Assembly: GCA_963743285.1 (NCBI GenBank)
Contig: CAVUPF010000003.1
Coordinates: forward strand, 1-64,000
Reading direction: 5' to 3'
From: CAVUPF01 sp963743285
GTDB taxonomy: Bacteria > Actinomycetota > Thermoleophilia > Solirubrobacterales > 70-9
DNA: 64,000 nucleotides
The first letter of the stretch is position 1. Every line of letters begins with the position of its first letter. Shown here in pieces: positions 25,892-33,612 of the stretch. The position numbers and the translations under genes were made by a program. The notes beneath the pieces are model-generated. The model did no database searches, was not told the DNA's origin, and saw nothing but the letters and a program-made list of their open reading frames with translations.

Positions 25892-28800
25892 TCAGCCGAC
25901 ACGTTTGACCTTGAAATGAAAGACGACAGGCGTTCCGTTGAGGCCCGTCGCAGTGGCGCGGGCCTCGACCACCATGAGGTGGCTGCCGAGGTCAAACCAA
26001 CGTGAGAACGTGGGCCCGCAAACGTGGAGCAGGCCGTGGTCGGCGGCGCAGAGGAAGGCAACGCCGCTTTCGTTGGAGGCGAAGCGGAACGTGGCCCTTA
26101 CCTTTTTGTTGTGCGTGAGGACAACCCGACGCGGATGTGCGGCAAAGAATGCGCGGGGGCGCGGTGTATCGACGGTGAAGGCATCAGCGGCGTGACCGAC
26201 GTTGCCCAGCGGATCGGTCGCGGTGACCTCGAATTCATGCGGGCCGTCGGCGAGCGGCGCCGCTACGGTGTAAGGGGAGCTGCACGGCTGCGGTGAGGCG
26301 CCGCCGAGGGAGCAGGTGAAGGTCGCCGGTTCTTCGCTTGAGGTGAAGCTGAAGGTCGGGGTCTTATCTGAGGTGGTGCTCGCCGGCAGATCGGTGAATG
26401 TCACGGCCGGGGGAGTCGTATCGACGGTGAAGAAGTCAAAGGCGTGCCCGACGTTGCCCAGCGGATCGGTCGCGGTGACCTCGAATTCATGCGAGCCGTC
26501 GGCGAGCGGCGCCGCTACGGTGTAAGGGGAGCTGCACGGCTGCGGTGAGGCGCCGCCGAGGGAGCAGGTGAAGGTGGCCGGTTCTTCGCTGGAGGTGAAG
26601 CTGAAGGTCGGCGTCGTCTCTTTGCTGGTGCTCGCCGGCAGATCGGTGAATGTCACGGCCGGGGGAGTCGTATCGACGGTGAAGAAGTCAAAGGCGTGCC
26701 CGACGTTGCCCAGCGGATCGGTCGCGGTGACCTCGAATTCATGCGGGCCGTCGGCGAGCGGCGCCGCCACGGTGTAGGGGGAGCTGCACGGCTGCGGTGA
26801 GGCACCATCGATAGAGCAGGTGAAGGTGGCCGGTTCTTCGCTGGAGGCGAAGCTGAAGGTCGGGGTCTTATCTGAGGTCCAACTGGGCGGACGTTTTGTG
26901 ATCGTGACTACGGGCGGCCCCAGCAGGCTTTCGACGGCCGCATCGGCATTGAGGAGCCCGGCGCCCACGACCTCGGGACCGAAATGCCCGACCGGGCTGG
27001 CGGTGCTGGTCTGGGCGTTTCGAATCTGCGCGACGGCCGCCGTGGGGTCCGCCTGGAGCTGCAGAGCGGCCACCCCGGCTGCGTGGGGTGCGGCGGCAGA
27101 AGTCCCGCAGAACCGCCAGACACCTTCTTCTTGGAAGGCGAAGAACGTTGTGGCGACGCAGTCACTCGCCACGACGTCGGGCTTGGAGATCGTCTGCGGA
27201 GAGGCGAGCGCGGCGGCCGGGGTCGTCCCGCTGACCGGTTCGAAGTAGTGGGTCACCGGCCCGCGCGAGGAGTAACTCTCGGGTTCTTCGTTGTTGTTGG
27301 TTGGAACAGCGCCCACTGTGATCGCGCTGGCGGCGCCGTTGTGGCCGAAGATCGTCGGGCCGACATTGTCTCCTCCCGAGGAGACCGGGTACTCGGTCTC
27401 GCTCACGCCCCCGCCGTTCTCCAGGAGCGCAAACTTAAGCCGCGGGGTCGCAGTCGAGCTCGCAGCCGGATTACAGGTCGACGAGCAGCGGTTGATGGCG
27501 AGCTGGACTTCCTGGCTCGACCCCGTCTTGTTTTCCAACTGGAACACCTCGACCGGCTTCTGGGTCTGTATGTTGTCGCCGTAGCTTCCAACGACCACAC
27601 CTTCTTCTTCGATCGGTTTTCCTTCGGAGTTGAGCAGGAATGCGTCGAGGTCCGTCTTTACGCCGAACCAGGGTTCCGCCCACTGCAGGTCGACTGTCAA
27701 CGTCGCCCCCCCTTCGACCGTGATCCCAAAGGAGTCACTGGGAGCACCTGAGCCTGGGTTGAAGTTCATGCAGTGTTCGGCTCCAAATTTGGAAATGGCG
27801 CGCAGCGCCGGCGGGCAGGTCCCGGAATCACGGAAGCTCGGCGCTTCCCAGGAGGCGATTTCGTGCCCGCTCGCATCGAAGAGGTTGTTGTTGCCGGCGG
27901 CGGAGAAGTAGCTCACCCCGTCGGAGGTGACTTTGTTGACGGCGGCCGCGATCGGTCCGTCCTGAAAGAACGGCTCTTCGAAATAGGTAGCGTCGTCGGC
28001 GATCACCTTCGCTCCGGCACCCCCTTCTGAGCTCGGCTTCGCCAAACGTTCGATGTTCTGTGCGAATGAGGGTTCACCCTTGAACGCCGTCGCGAAGGCA
28101 AGCGAGGCGCCCGGCGCCACGTCATGGACGATCTGAAGCATCGCCCGACCCTCGTCCGTTGCTTCGGGTTCTTCGCTTTGCGATGCGGGCGCATAGTCTT
28201 CGAGAACGTCGACCGGGGTCTTCTGGCCGCTGCACGGATCAGCGGGGCCTGGAAGGTCGCCGCTTCTTTCGTCTTCGGCTGCGTGGGTGGCCACCGGGCT
28301 TCCACTGCCGTCGGCCGCCTCGGTGGCCGTGTCAAAGGAGTCGGAGAGCACGCCAACGGTTACGCCGCTTCCGTTCACGTTGAAATTGCTCCGAGCTTCT
28401 TTTACGCGCAGCTGCTCTACTCCTTTAGAGATCACCGACCCCCCTTCGCATTGCGTGCCGGCAACTGAGGTGAGTGGCGAATCTCCGCTGCTGTAGAGGA
28501 TCGGCGCGAGATCCTCGGTGACGGCCTGCACGCGAGCCACGCCGGCAAGATCGTGCAGCGAGGCGGGCGTGGCCGCGACGGTGACCGTCTGGTAGCGGCG
28601 GCTGACCGTGACGATCCGCGCCCCCGCCGCGCGCAGCGCATCGAGGCTTACGGCGGCTCCGTGGTCGAAGCGGACGTCGACGAGGACTCGGTTGCCTTCG
28701 CGCAGCAGGCTGCCCGGACCGCCTGGAGCGACGCTGAGTATCGCCGCCTGCTTGGCCGGAGACTTCAAGCGCACAGACGGCTTCGCCAACTCGGTCAGCC

Positions 28801-28918
28801 GCGGCGAAAGCGGCCCGCCGCTCGACATCGCCGCAGCGGGAGTCGCCAGCAAACCGGCGGCGGCGAGCACCGCGGCAAGCGACCAGCCCAGCCGGCCGAT
28901 TCCAGCTGTCAGCCTCAT
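25892..28918 (-). CDS. Secreted subtilisin-like (S8/S53-type) serine peptidase with repeat tail
   Basis: About 1,008 residues from ATG 28918, preferred over an upstream TTG. The signal peptide is LAAVLAAAGLLATPAAA. An N-terminal propeptide-like region precedes the catalytic domain. Catalytic Asp lies in VGVLSDSFD (about residue 190) and the oxyanion Asn in FSAAGNNN (about 340). Ser lies in GTSAAAPHAAG (about 605). Where subtilisins have H-G-T-H the sequence reads D-E-G-R-A-M-L-Q-I-V-H-D (about 255), so Glu stands at the His position, as in sedolisins. Three near-identical 84-residue Ig-like repeats follow (SSEEPATFTCS, CSSPYTVAAPLADG), then an ~85-residue C-terminal domain. It is probably an exported protease or a degenerate, binding-only relative. 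GAA-rich Glu codons are shared with the other secreted genes. Confidence 0.8.
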   Translation of the reverse strand: MRLTAGIGRLGWSLAAVLAAAGLLATPAAAMSSGGPLSPRLTELAKPSVRLKSPAKQAAILSVAPGGPGSLLREGNRVLVDVRFDHGAAVSLDALRAAGARIVTVSRRYQTVTVAATPASLHDLAGVARVQAVTEDLAPILYSSGDSPLTSVAGTQCEGGSVISKGVEQLRVKEARSNFNVNGSGVTVGVLSDSFDTATEAADGSGSPVATHAAEDERSGDLPGPADPCSGQKTPVDVLEDYAPASQSEEPEATDEGRAMLQIVHDVAPGASLAFATAFKGEPSFAQNIERLAKPSSEGGAGAKVIADDATYFEEPFFQDGPIAAAVNKVTSDGVSYFSAAGNNNLFDASGHEIASWEAPSFRDSGTCPPALRAISKFGAEHCMNFNPGSGAPSDSFGITVEGGATLTVDLQWAEPWFGVKTDLDAFLLNSEGKPIEEEGVVVGSYGDNIQTQKPVEVFQLENKTGSSQEVQLAINRCSSTCNPAASSTATPRLKFALLENGGGVSETEYPVSSGGDNVGPTIFGHNGAASAITVGAVPTNNNEEPESYSSRGPVTHYFEPVSGTTPAAALASPQTISKPDVVASDCVATTFFAFQEEGVWRFCGTSAAAPHAAGVAALQLQADPTAAVAQIRNAQTSTASPVGHFGPEVVGAGLLNADAAVESLLGPPVVTITKRPPSWTSDKTPTFSFASSEEPATFTCSIDGASPQPCSSPYTVAAPLADGPHEFEVTATDPLGNVGHAFDFFTVDTTPPAVTFTDLPASTSKETTPTFSFTSSEEPATFTCSLGGASPQPCSSPYTVAAPLADGSHEFEVTATDPLGNVGHAFDFFTVDTTPPAVTFTDLPASTTSDKTPTFSFTSSEEPATFTCSLGGASPQPCSSPYTVAAPLADGPHEFEVTATDPLGNVGHAADAFTVDTPRPRAFFAAHPRRVVLTHNKKVRATFRFASNESGVAFLCAADHGLLHVCGPTFSRWFDLGSHLMVVEARATATGLNGTPVVFHFKVKRVG
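26196..26951 (-). repeat. Three tandem 252-bp repeats in the subtilisin-like gene
   Basis: The same ~252-base unit recurs three times in register, each encoding an 84-residue Ig/Big-like domain. Identical landmarks fall exactly 252 bases apart: the plus-strand segment starting TGAAGGT[C/G]GCCGG occurs at about 26316, 26568 and 26820. The units are nearly identical in DNA, pointing to recent duplication or gene conversion. Confidence 0.85.
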
Positions 28919-29158
28919 CTCGATTTCAAGGTATCGACTGATCCTCAAGGCCTCACAACCCCAGACGGGGTTTCGAGTGGTACCGCGCCGTAGCTCACAG
29001 AGGTCGACCGACTTTGTCCGAGCGCCCGCCGGCGATTACCGTAAAAGCGCGGACGGAACTCACGTGGACGGTGATCCAGCGCCCCTTCCTGGGCCCTAGA
29101 GCTAGCCCCCTCGCGCATTGGTGACTCTATTCAGGAAGTCTCCGGTTCACTGCCGCCT

Positions 29159-29186
29159 TTGAACACCGGCTCCCCCCGGGTATAGG
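29159..29186 (+). promoter_or_regulatory. Putative thiC promoter TTGAAC-16-TATAGG
   Basis: TTGAAC (29159-29164) and TATAGG (29181-29186) are 16 bases apart. Transcription would start near 29193, immediately before the TPP riboswitch. Confidence 0.45.
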
Positions 29187-29203
29187 GTCCAGAGCAGTCA
29201 ACC

Positions 29204-29294
29204 AAACCCGGGGTGCCTCTGCTTTGAGGGGCTGAGAGGGCGCTTCCTGGCGCCGACCCGCCGAACCTGATCTGGGTAATGCCAGCGAAGGGAG
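29204..29294 (+). promoter_or_regulatory. TPP riboswitch (THI element)
   Basis: The conserved THI-box parts occur in order: CGGGGTGC (29210-29217), GGGCTGAGAGGG (29228-29239, containing the CTGAGA pyrimidine-sensing loop), ACCCG, then GAACCTGATCTGGGTAATGC and CAGCGAAGGGA. The closing strand GAAGGGAGG also forms the ribosome site of thiC at ATG 29300. TPP binding would therefore hide the ribosome site, giving translational control. It looks intact although the gene behind it is frame-broken. Confidence 0.93.
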
Positions 29295-29299
29295 GACAG

Positions 29300-30673
29300 A
29301 TGAAGCACCGCACCGCGTTCCCCGCCGAGGCGAGTTGCAGCACGCAGATGCGCCTCGCCCGCGAGGGCGTCGTCTCGGCCGAGATGAAGCGCGTCGCCGA
29401 GCGCGAGGAGCTCGAGCCCGATCTGATCCGCGCTGAGGTGGCGCGGGGGCGGCATGATCATTCCCGCCAACGTCGACCACCGCAGAGCTCGACCCGATGG
29501 CGATCGGCCTGCGGGCGCGGGTCAAGATCAACGCCAACATCGGCAGCTCGCCGACCACCTCGTCGTGGAGGAGGAGGTCGAGAAGCTGACGGTCGCCGAG
29601 CGCTGGGGGGCCGACACGGTGATGGACCTCTCGACCGGCAAGCGGATCGATCGAGACCCGTGAGGCGATCCTCGACGCGGCGAGCGTGCCGATCGGGACG
29701 GTGCCGATCTACCAGGCGCGTCGAGAAGGTCGGACGCATCGAGGACCTGACCGCCGGAGCTGCTGATCGAGAAGATCGAGCATCAGGCGCGCCAGGGGGT
29801 CGACTACATGACGATCCACGCCGGGTGTCCGCCTCGAGCACCTGCCGCTCTGCCAGCATCGGGTCACCGGGATCGTCTCGCGCGGCGGCGGCCTGCTCGC
29901 CCGCTGGATGGTCCACCACAAGCGCGAGAACCCGCTCTATGAGCGCTTCGACGAGATCCTGGAGATCTGCCGGCGCACACGACGTCTCGATCTCGCTCGG
30001 CGACGGCCTGCGCCCCGGCTCGATCGCCGACGCCTCAGATGCGGCGCAATTCGCCGAGCTCAAGACCCTCGGCGAGCTGACGACGAGCGGCCTGGGACCG
30101 CGACGTGCAGGTGATGGTCGAGGGCCCCGGGCACATCCCGCTTGCACCAGCTCGAGATGAACGTACGTCGCCAGCAGGAGATCTGCCACGAGGCCCCCTT
30201 CTACACGCTCGGGCCGTTGGTCACCGACATCGCCCCCGGCTATGACCACATCACCTCCGCGATCGGCGCGGCGATCGTCGGCTGGCATGGGACCTCGATG
30301 CTCTGCTACGTCACGCCCAAGGAGCACCTCGGCCTGCCCGACGCCGAGGACGTCAAGCAGGGGCTGATCGCCTATCGCATCGCCGCCCACGCCGCCGACC
30401 TGGCCCGCGGCAACAAGCGTGCCGCCGCTTGGGACCGCGAGCTCTCCGGGCCCGCTTCGCGTTTGACTGGCGGCGCCAGTTCGAGCTGGCGCTCGACCCC
30501 GAGACAGCGCAGGGCGATGCACGACGAGACGCTCGCCGATGACTACTTCAAGACCGCCGAGTTCTGCTCGATGTGCGGGCCGAAGCTACTGCCCGATGCA
30601 CAACTTCAGCGACGTCGACTGGGACGGGGTCCGGACTGCGGTCGCCGAGCGAAAAGAGCGCGCCCCGGCCTAG
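29300..30673 (+). pseudogene. thiC: Phosphomethylpyrimidine synthase ThiC, many single-base insertions
   Basis: ThiC is a radical-SAM enzyme that turns aminoimidazole ribotide into HMP-phosphate for thiamine. From ATG 29300 the protein reads MKHRTAFPAEASCSTQMRLA, but after about 29450 it must be followed across frames. Visible blocks are VKINANIG, RWGADTVMDLSTGK, VPIGTVPIYQ, GVDYMTIHAG, RVTGIVSRGG, SLGDGLRPGSIADA, VMVEGPGHIP, EAPFYTLGPLVTDIAPGYDH, MLCYVTPKEHLGLP and AEFCSMCGP, which carries the cluster cysteines. At least eight breaks are explained by one extra base each (near 29451, 29650, 29720, 29754, 29824, 29977, 30086, 30143), and another near 30584 hides the final Cys. The intact family order and an intact TPP riboswitch argue for sequencing insertions rather than old decay. 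Confidence 0.85.
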
Positions 30674-30892
30674 CGGGACAAGGGAGGCGGGCGAGAGTGT
30701 TGCTCATCGGCGTGAAGGTTGGACCCTCCTCAGTGCGAAGCGGTGCGACGTGAGGCTCAACGACGGCGGACTACGCCGTCTTCGGTCAGAGTCAAATGCG
30801 ACCAAGTCGCGCGGTCATCGTCCGCGTCCCTGTACGGTAGCCCCCGACCGTCCCCCAGACCGCGGGGCGCTAAAGGCACATTGCTGGTGCGC

Positions 30893-31729
30893 TCAGGTGG
30901 AGGAGGGAGGAAGGTCGTCGCCCTCAACGTCGGGCGGCGGTTTCGGGACGGGCGGTCGTTTTGCGGGTTTGTGCTGCCCGGTGCCGAGGAAGGGCTCGAG
31001 CAGGTCCAAGGGCAGAGGGAAGACGACTGTCGTGTTCTGATTACTGCCGATTTCCAGCAGGGTCTGCAGGTAGCGCAGCTGAAGCGAGGCAGGGTTGGTG
31101 CTGATGATGTCGGCTGCATCGGTGAGCTTCTGCGCCGCCTGGTACTCCCCCTCGGAGTTGATGATCTTGGCGCGGCGCTCGCGCTCGGCCTCAGCCTGGC
31201 GGGCGATCGCGCGCTGCATCTGCTCGGGGATCTCGACGTCCTTGATCTCGACCGCCGTAACCTTCACCCCCCATGGCTCGGTCGAGCCGTCGATGATCTT
31301 CTGCAGCTCCTCATTGAGCCGCTCGCGCTCGGAGAGCAGCTGGTCGAACTCGGCCTTGCCCAGCACCGAGCGCAGCGCCGTCTGGGAGATCTGCGAGGTC
31401 GCCAGCAAATAGTTTTCGACCTCGACGATCGCTTTTCTGGGATCGATCACGCGGAAGTAGGCGACCGCGTTGACCCTGGCAGGGACGTTGTCGCGGGTGA
31501 TCACCTCCTGCGGCGGGACGTTGAGGGTGACCGTGCGCAGGTCGACACTGACCATGCGGTCGATCAGCGGGATCAGCAGGATCAGCCCCGGCCCCTTCTG
31601 GGCGATCAGCCGGCCGAGGCGGAAGATGACGCCGCGCTCGTACTCGCGCAAAATCCGTACGGCGGTGCCGACCAAGAAGAGGGCGAGGATCGCCAGGAAG
31701 ATCACTACGGCGCCGATCGCTGCTCCCAT
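30893..31729 (-). CDS. Slipin/stomatin-like SPFH membrane protein
   Basis: A 278-residue protein with an N-terminal membrane helix (AVVIFLAILALFLVGTAV). A complete SPFH/band-7 domain follows: REYERGVIFRLGRL, PGLILLIPLIDRM, VSVDLRTVTLNVPPQEVITR, NYLLATSQISQTALRSVLG. A coiled-coil region comes next (RQAEAERERRAKIINSEGEY), then a proline-rich tail. Slipins oligomerise in membrane microdomains and pair with NfeD proteins. The NfeD-like gene lies directly upstream on the same strand with its stop next to this ATG, a conserved two-gene operon. Substrate or client is unknown. Confidence 0.88.
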   Translation of the reverse strand: MGAAIGAVVIFLAILALFLVGTAVRILREYERGVIFRLGRLIAQKGPGLILLIPLIDRMVSVDLRTVTLNVPPQEVITRDNVPARVNAVAYFRVIDPRKAIVEVENYLLATSQISQTALRSVLGKAEFDQLLSERERLNEELQKIIDGSTEPWGVKVTAVEIKDVEIPEQMQRAIARQAEAERERRAKIINSEGEYQAAQKLTDAADIISTNPASLQLRYLQTLLEIGSNQNTTVVFPLPLDLLEPFLGTGQHKPAKRPPVPKPPPDVEGDDLPPSST

Positions 31730-32191
31730 CTATGCAGGCGCTCCTTCCTTGGCCGCGGCTGTCGGCCGGACGATCAGGGTCAGTCCGTCGACCGACTCGA
31801 TCGTGACTCTACCCCCCATGGGGATCGGTGCCTCCCCCTCTGCGAGGCGAGCCCCCCAGATCGACCCTTGCACGAAGATCTGTCCCTCGGGGTCAATTGG
31901 TGAGCGGACCTCGGCGCTGGCGCCTTTCAACTCCTCATAGCCGGTGTGGACCGGTTGGCTGTGGTAGGAGGCGAGCACCTTGTGCGAGGCGAACCAGACG
32001 AAGGCGCCGAGAGCCAAAGGGACTGCGACAATCACGGCCACGGGGAGGTCGTGGCCTTCTTCGCGGTAGAGGATCCCGGCAACGATGAGAGCGCTGATCC
32101 CAAGCGCGCCGAGGAGGCCGATCGGCAGGTGCGCCTCGGCGATGAGCAGGGCGATGGCCATCGCTAGGAGAAGGACGACGGGGACGCTCAC
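31730..32191 (-). CDS. NfeD-like membrane protein
   Basis: A 153-residue protein from GTG 32191. It has an N-terminal helix (VVLLLAMAIALLIAEAHLP), further hydrophobic segments to about residue 70, and a soluble C-terminal OB-fold domain (GASAEVRSPIDPEGQIFVQG then GGRVTIESVDGLTLIVRP). This is the short NfeD1b form without the serine-protease domain. The product is thought to bind the partner slipin. The stop abuts the slipin start. GATAAT at 32198-32203 on this strand lies six bases before the GTG, suggesting a leaderless operon transcript. Confidence 0.85.
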   Translation of the reverse strand: MSVPVVLLLAMAIALLIAEAHLPIGLLGALGISALIVAGILYREEGHDLPVAVIVAVPLALGAFVWFASHKVLASYHSQPVHTGYEELKGASAEVRSPIDPEGQIFVQGSIWGARLAEGEAPIPMGGRVTIESVDGLTLIVRPTAAAKEGAPA

Positions 32192-32197
32192 CGCCTT

Positions 32198-32203
32198 ATT
32201 ATC
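32198..32203 (-). promoter_or_regulatory. Putative -10 box (GATAAT) of nfeD-slipin operon
   Basis: GATAAT on the minus strand ends six bases before GTG 32191, again placing the transcription start at the initiation codon. No good -35 hexamer is seen at the expected distance. Confidence 0.4.
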
Positions 32204-32291
32204 CCCAGCTGTTTTGGGGGATAGGAGCCGGGGGGTCTCGTTTTGGCCCTCAAGCCTTTAATCGGGATGATCGTCTTGCGGATTCGGGCGG

Positions 32292-33230
32292 CTAAGCGAC
32301 CCGAAGGACGATCTTGCCGCCGGAGTGCCCTGCTTCGGCGGCCTGGTGGGCTGCGACCGCGTCCTCGAGGTCGAAGACCCGATTGACTTGGACCCGAAGG
32401 CTTCCCGCCTCGACCAAGTCGGAGAGGCCGGCAAGGCCGGTCGGATCGGGCTCGACGAGGAATCCGGTTACCCGCCGCTCTCTCCGTGCGGCCAGGTCGA
32501 GCACCTCCTGCGGTACGCCGCTGGGGACCGAGACGAGCATCCCTCCGGGGCGAAGGACCGACAGCGACCGCTCGCCGTTCGTGCCAGGAAAGTCGATCAC
32601 AGCGTCGAGGTCGGAGACCAGATCCTCGAAACGTTCGGTCCTGTAGTCGATGACCTGGTCAACGCCGATCTCAGCGAGGAAGTCCGCCTGCTCGGCCCGT
32701 GCGGTGCCGATCACGTTGGCGCCTCGGGCCCTGGCGACCTGCACCGCAAGGTGGCCGACACCGCCCGCGGCGCCGTGGACCAAGAGGTCGTCACCGTCCT
32801 GAAGCTGGATGGTGTCGACGACGATCTGCCAGGCGGTCAGCCCGGCGAGAGGGAGGCCTCCCGCCTCCTCATGGGAGAGGACCGCCGGCTTGGTGGCGAA
32901 GTGCCGCGAGGGAGCTGTGACGTATTCGGCGTAGGCGCCGGCCTGGCGCGGGAACCAGGGCATCCCGAAGACCTCGTCGCCGACCCTGAAGCGGGTGACT
33001 CCGGCTCCGATCTCGGTGACGACGCCGGAGACATCCCATCCGAGGCAGACCGGCGGCTCGCCCAGAACTTTGGCGGCACCCTCGCCGGCTCGCGTCTTGA
33101 AGTCGACCGGGTTGACCCCGGCGACCTGGACCCGCACCTGCACCTCGGTTGGGATCGGCGTGGGCTTCGGCAGCTCCTCGACCGCCATCACCTCCGGCGG
33201 GCCGTATTCGTGCAAGACGATGCCCCGCAC
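32292..33230 (-). CDS. NADP-dependent quinone oxidoreductase-like protein (zinc-free MDR family)
   Basis: A 312-residue medium-chain reductase starting at GTG 33230 (VRGIVLHEYGPPEVMAVEEL). The frame is open 39 codons further upstream, but the family N-terminus begins here. Domains: a GroES-like substrate domain (VQVRVQVAGVNPVDFKTRAG, WDVSGVVTEIGAGVTRFRVG) and a Rossmann domain with the nucleotide motif VHGAAGGVGHLAVQVARARG. The zinc-ligand cysteines of alcohol dehydrogenases are absent, as in quinone oxidoreductases and enoyl reductases. The substrate cannot be told from sequence. It is monocistronic and transcribed away from the SNF2 gene. Confidence 0.82.
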   Translation of the reverse strand: MRGIVLHEYGPPEVMAVEELPKPTPIPTEVQVRVQVAGVNPVDFKTRAGEGAAKVLGEPPVCLGWDVSGVVTEIGAGVTRFRVGDEVFGMPWFPRQAGAYAEYVTAPSRHFATKPAVLSHEEAGGLPLAGLTAWQIVVDTIQLQDGDDLLVHGAAGGVGHLAVQVARARGANVIGTARAEQADFLAEIGVDQVIDYRTERFEDLVSDLDAVIDFPGTNGERSLSVLRPGGMLVSVPSGVPQEVLDLAARRERRVTGFLVEPDPTGLAGLSDLVEAGSLRVQVNRVFDLEDAVAAHQAAEAGHSGGKIVLRVA

Positions 33231-33612
33231 TAGCCGCCGCCGGATGCCGTCTCGCTCACCGCCATCTCGGCCGATGATAGGCACCGTGGCCCGCTGTAGC
33301 ATCGCCTCGGTATGTGGGGATGCACCCGTGGGACTGGCTTCGGTCACATTGGCGGTCGCTGGCGGCGGCGGTGGTCGCGACCACGGTTGGGTTCGCTCTC
33401 CTCAACCGCTCGGAGAGCCCGGGGGGTGGGTGCTCGTAGCATGCGGGTGAACGGGATCACGCTGCGCCTCCCCGCTGGATCGACAAGAACCGAATATTCA
33501 ACCGGCGCAGGGTGGGTGAGTTTTCACCCGGCCCTGACACAGAGAACGCTGCTGCGCGTACTGGCTTCGGGCGAGCGTTGCGGTCCTGTGTCGTCGCTAG
33601 TGTGCGCTTCTC
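33231..33612. other. Divergent intergenic region
   Basis: This region separates the MDR oxidoreductase and the SNF2-like gene. Apart from the small possible frame at 33320-33439 and a TAGTGT box nine bases before ATG 33613, I see no clear element. Confidence 0.4.
33320..33439 (+). CDS. Possible 39-residue membrane peptide
   Basis: From ATG 33320 the frame reads MHPWDWLRSHWRSLAAAVVA, then TTVGFALLNRSES and a short tail. A tryptophan/arginine-rich start followed by a hydrophobic helix looks like a small membrane peptide or a signal anchor. No ribosome site is obvious and no homologue is recognised, so it may be chance. Confidence 0.25.
   Translation: MHPWDWLRSHWRSLAAAVVATTVGFALLNRSESPGGGCS

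Noticed and set aside
30719..31903. 394-residue plus-strand open frame
   Set aside because: It is antisense to the well-supported slipin and NfeD-like genes; its translation is low-complexity Asp/Arg/Leu-rich and has no family motif.
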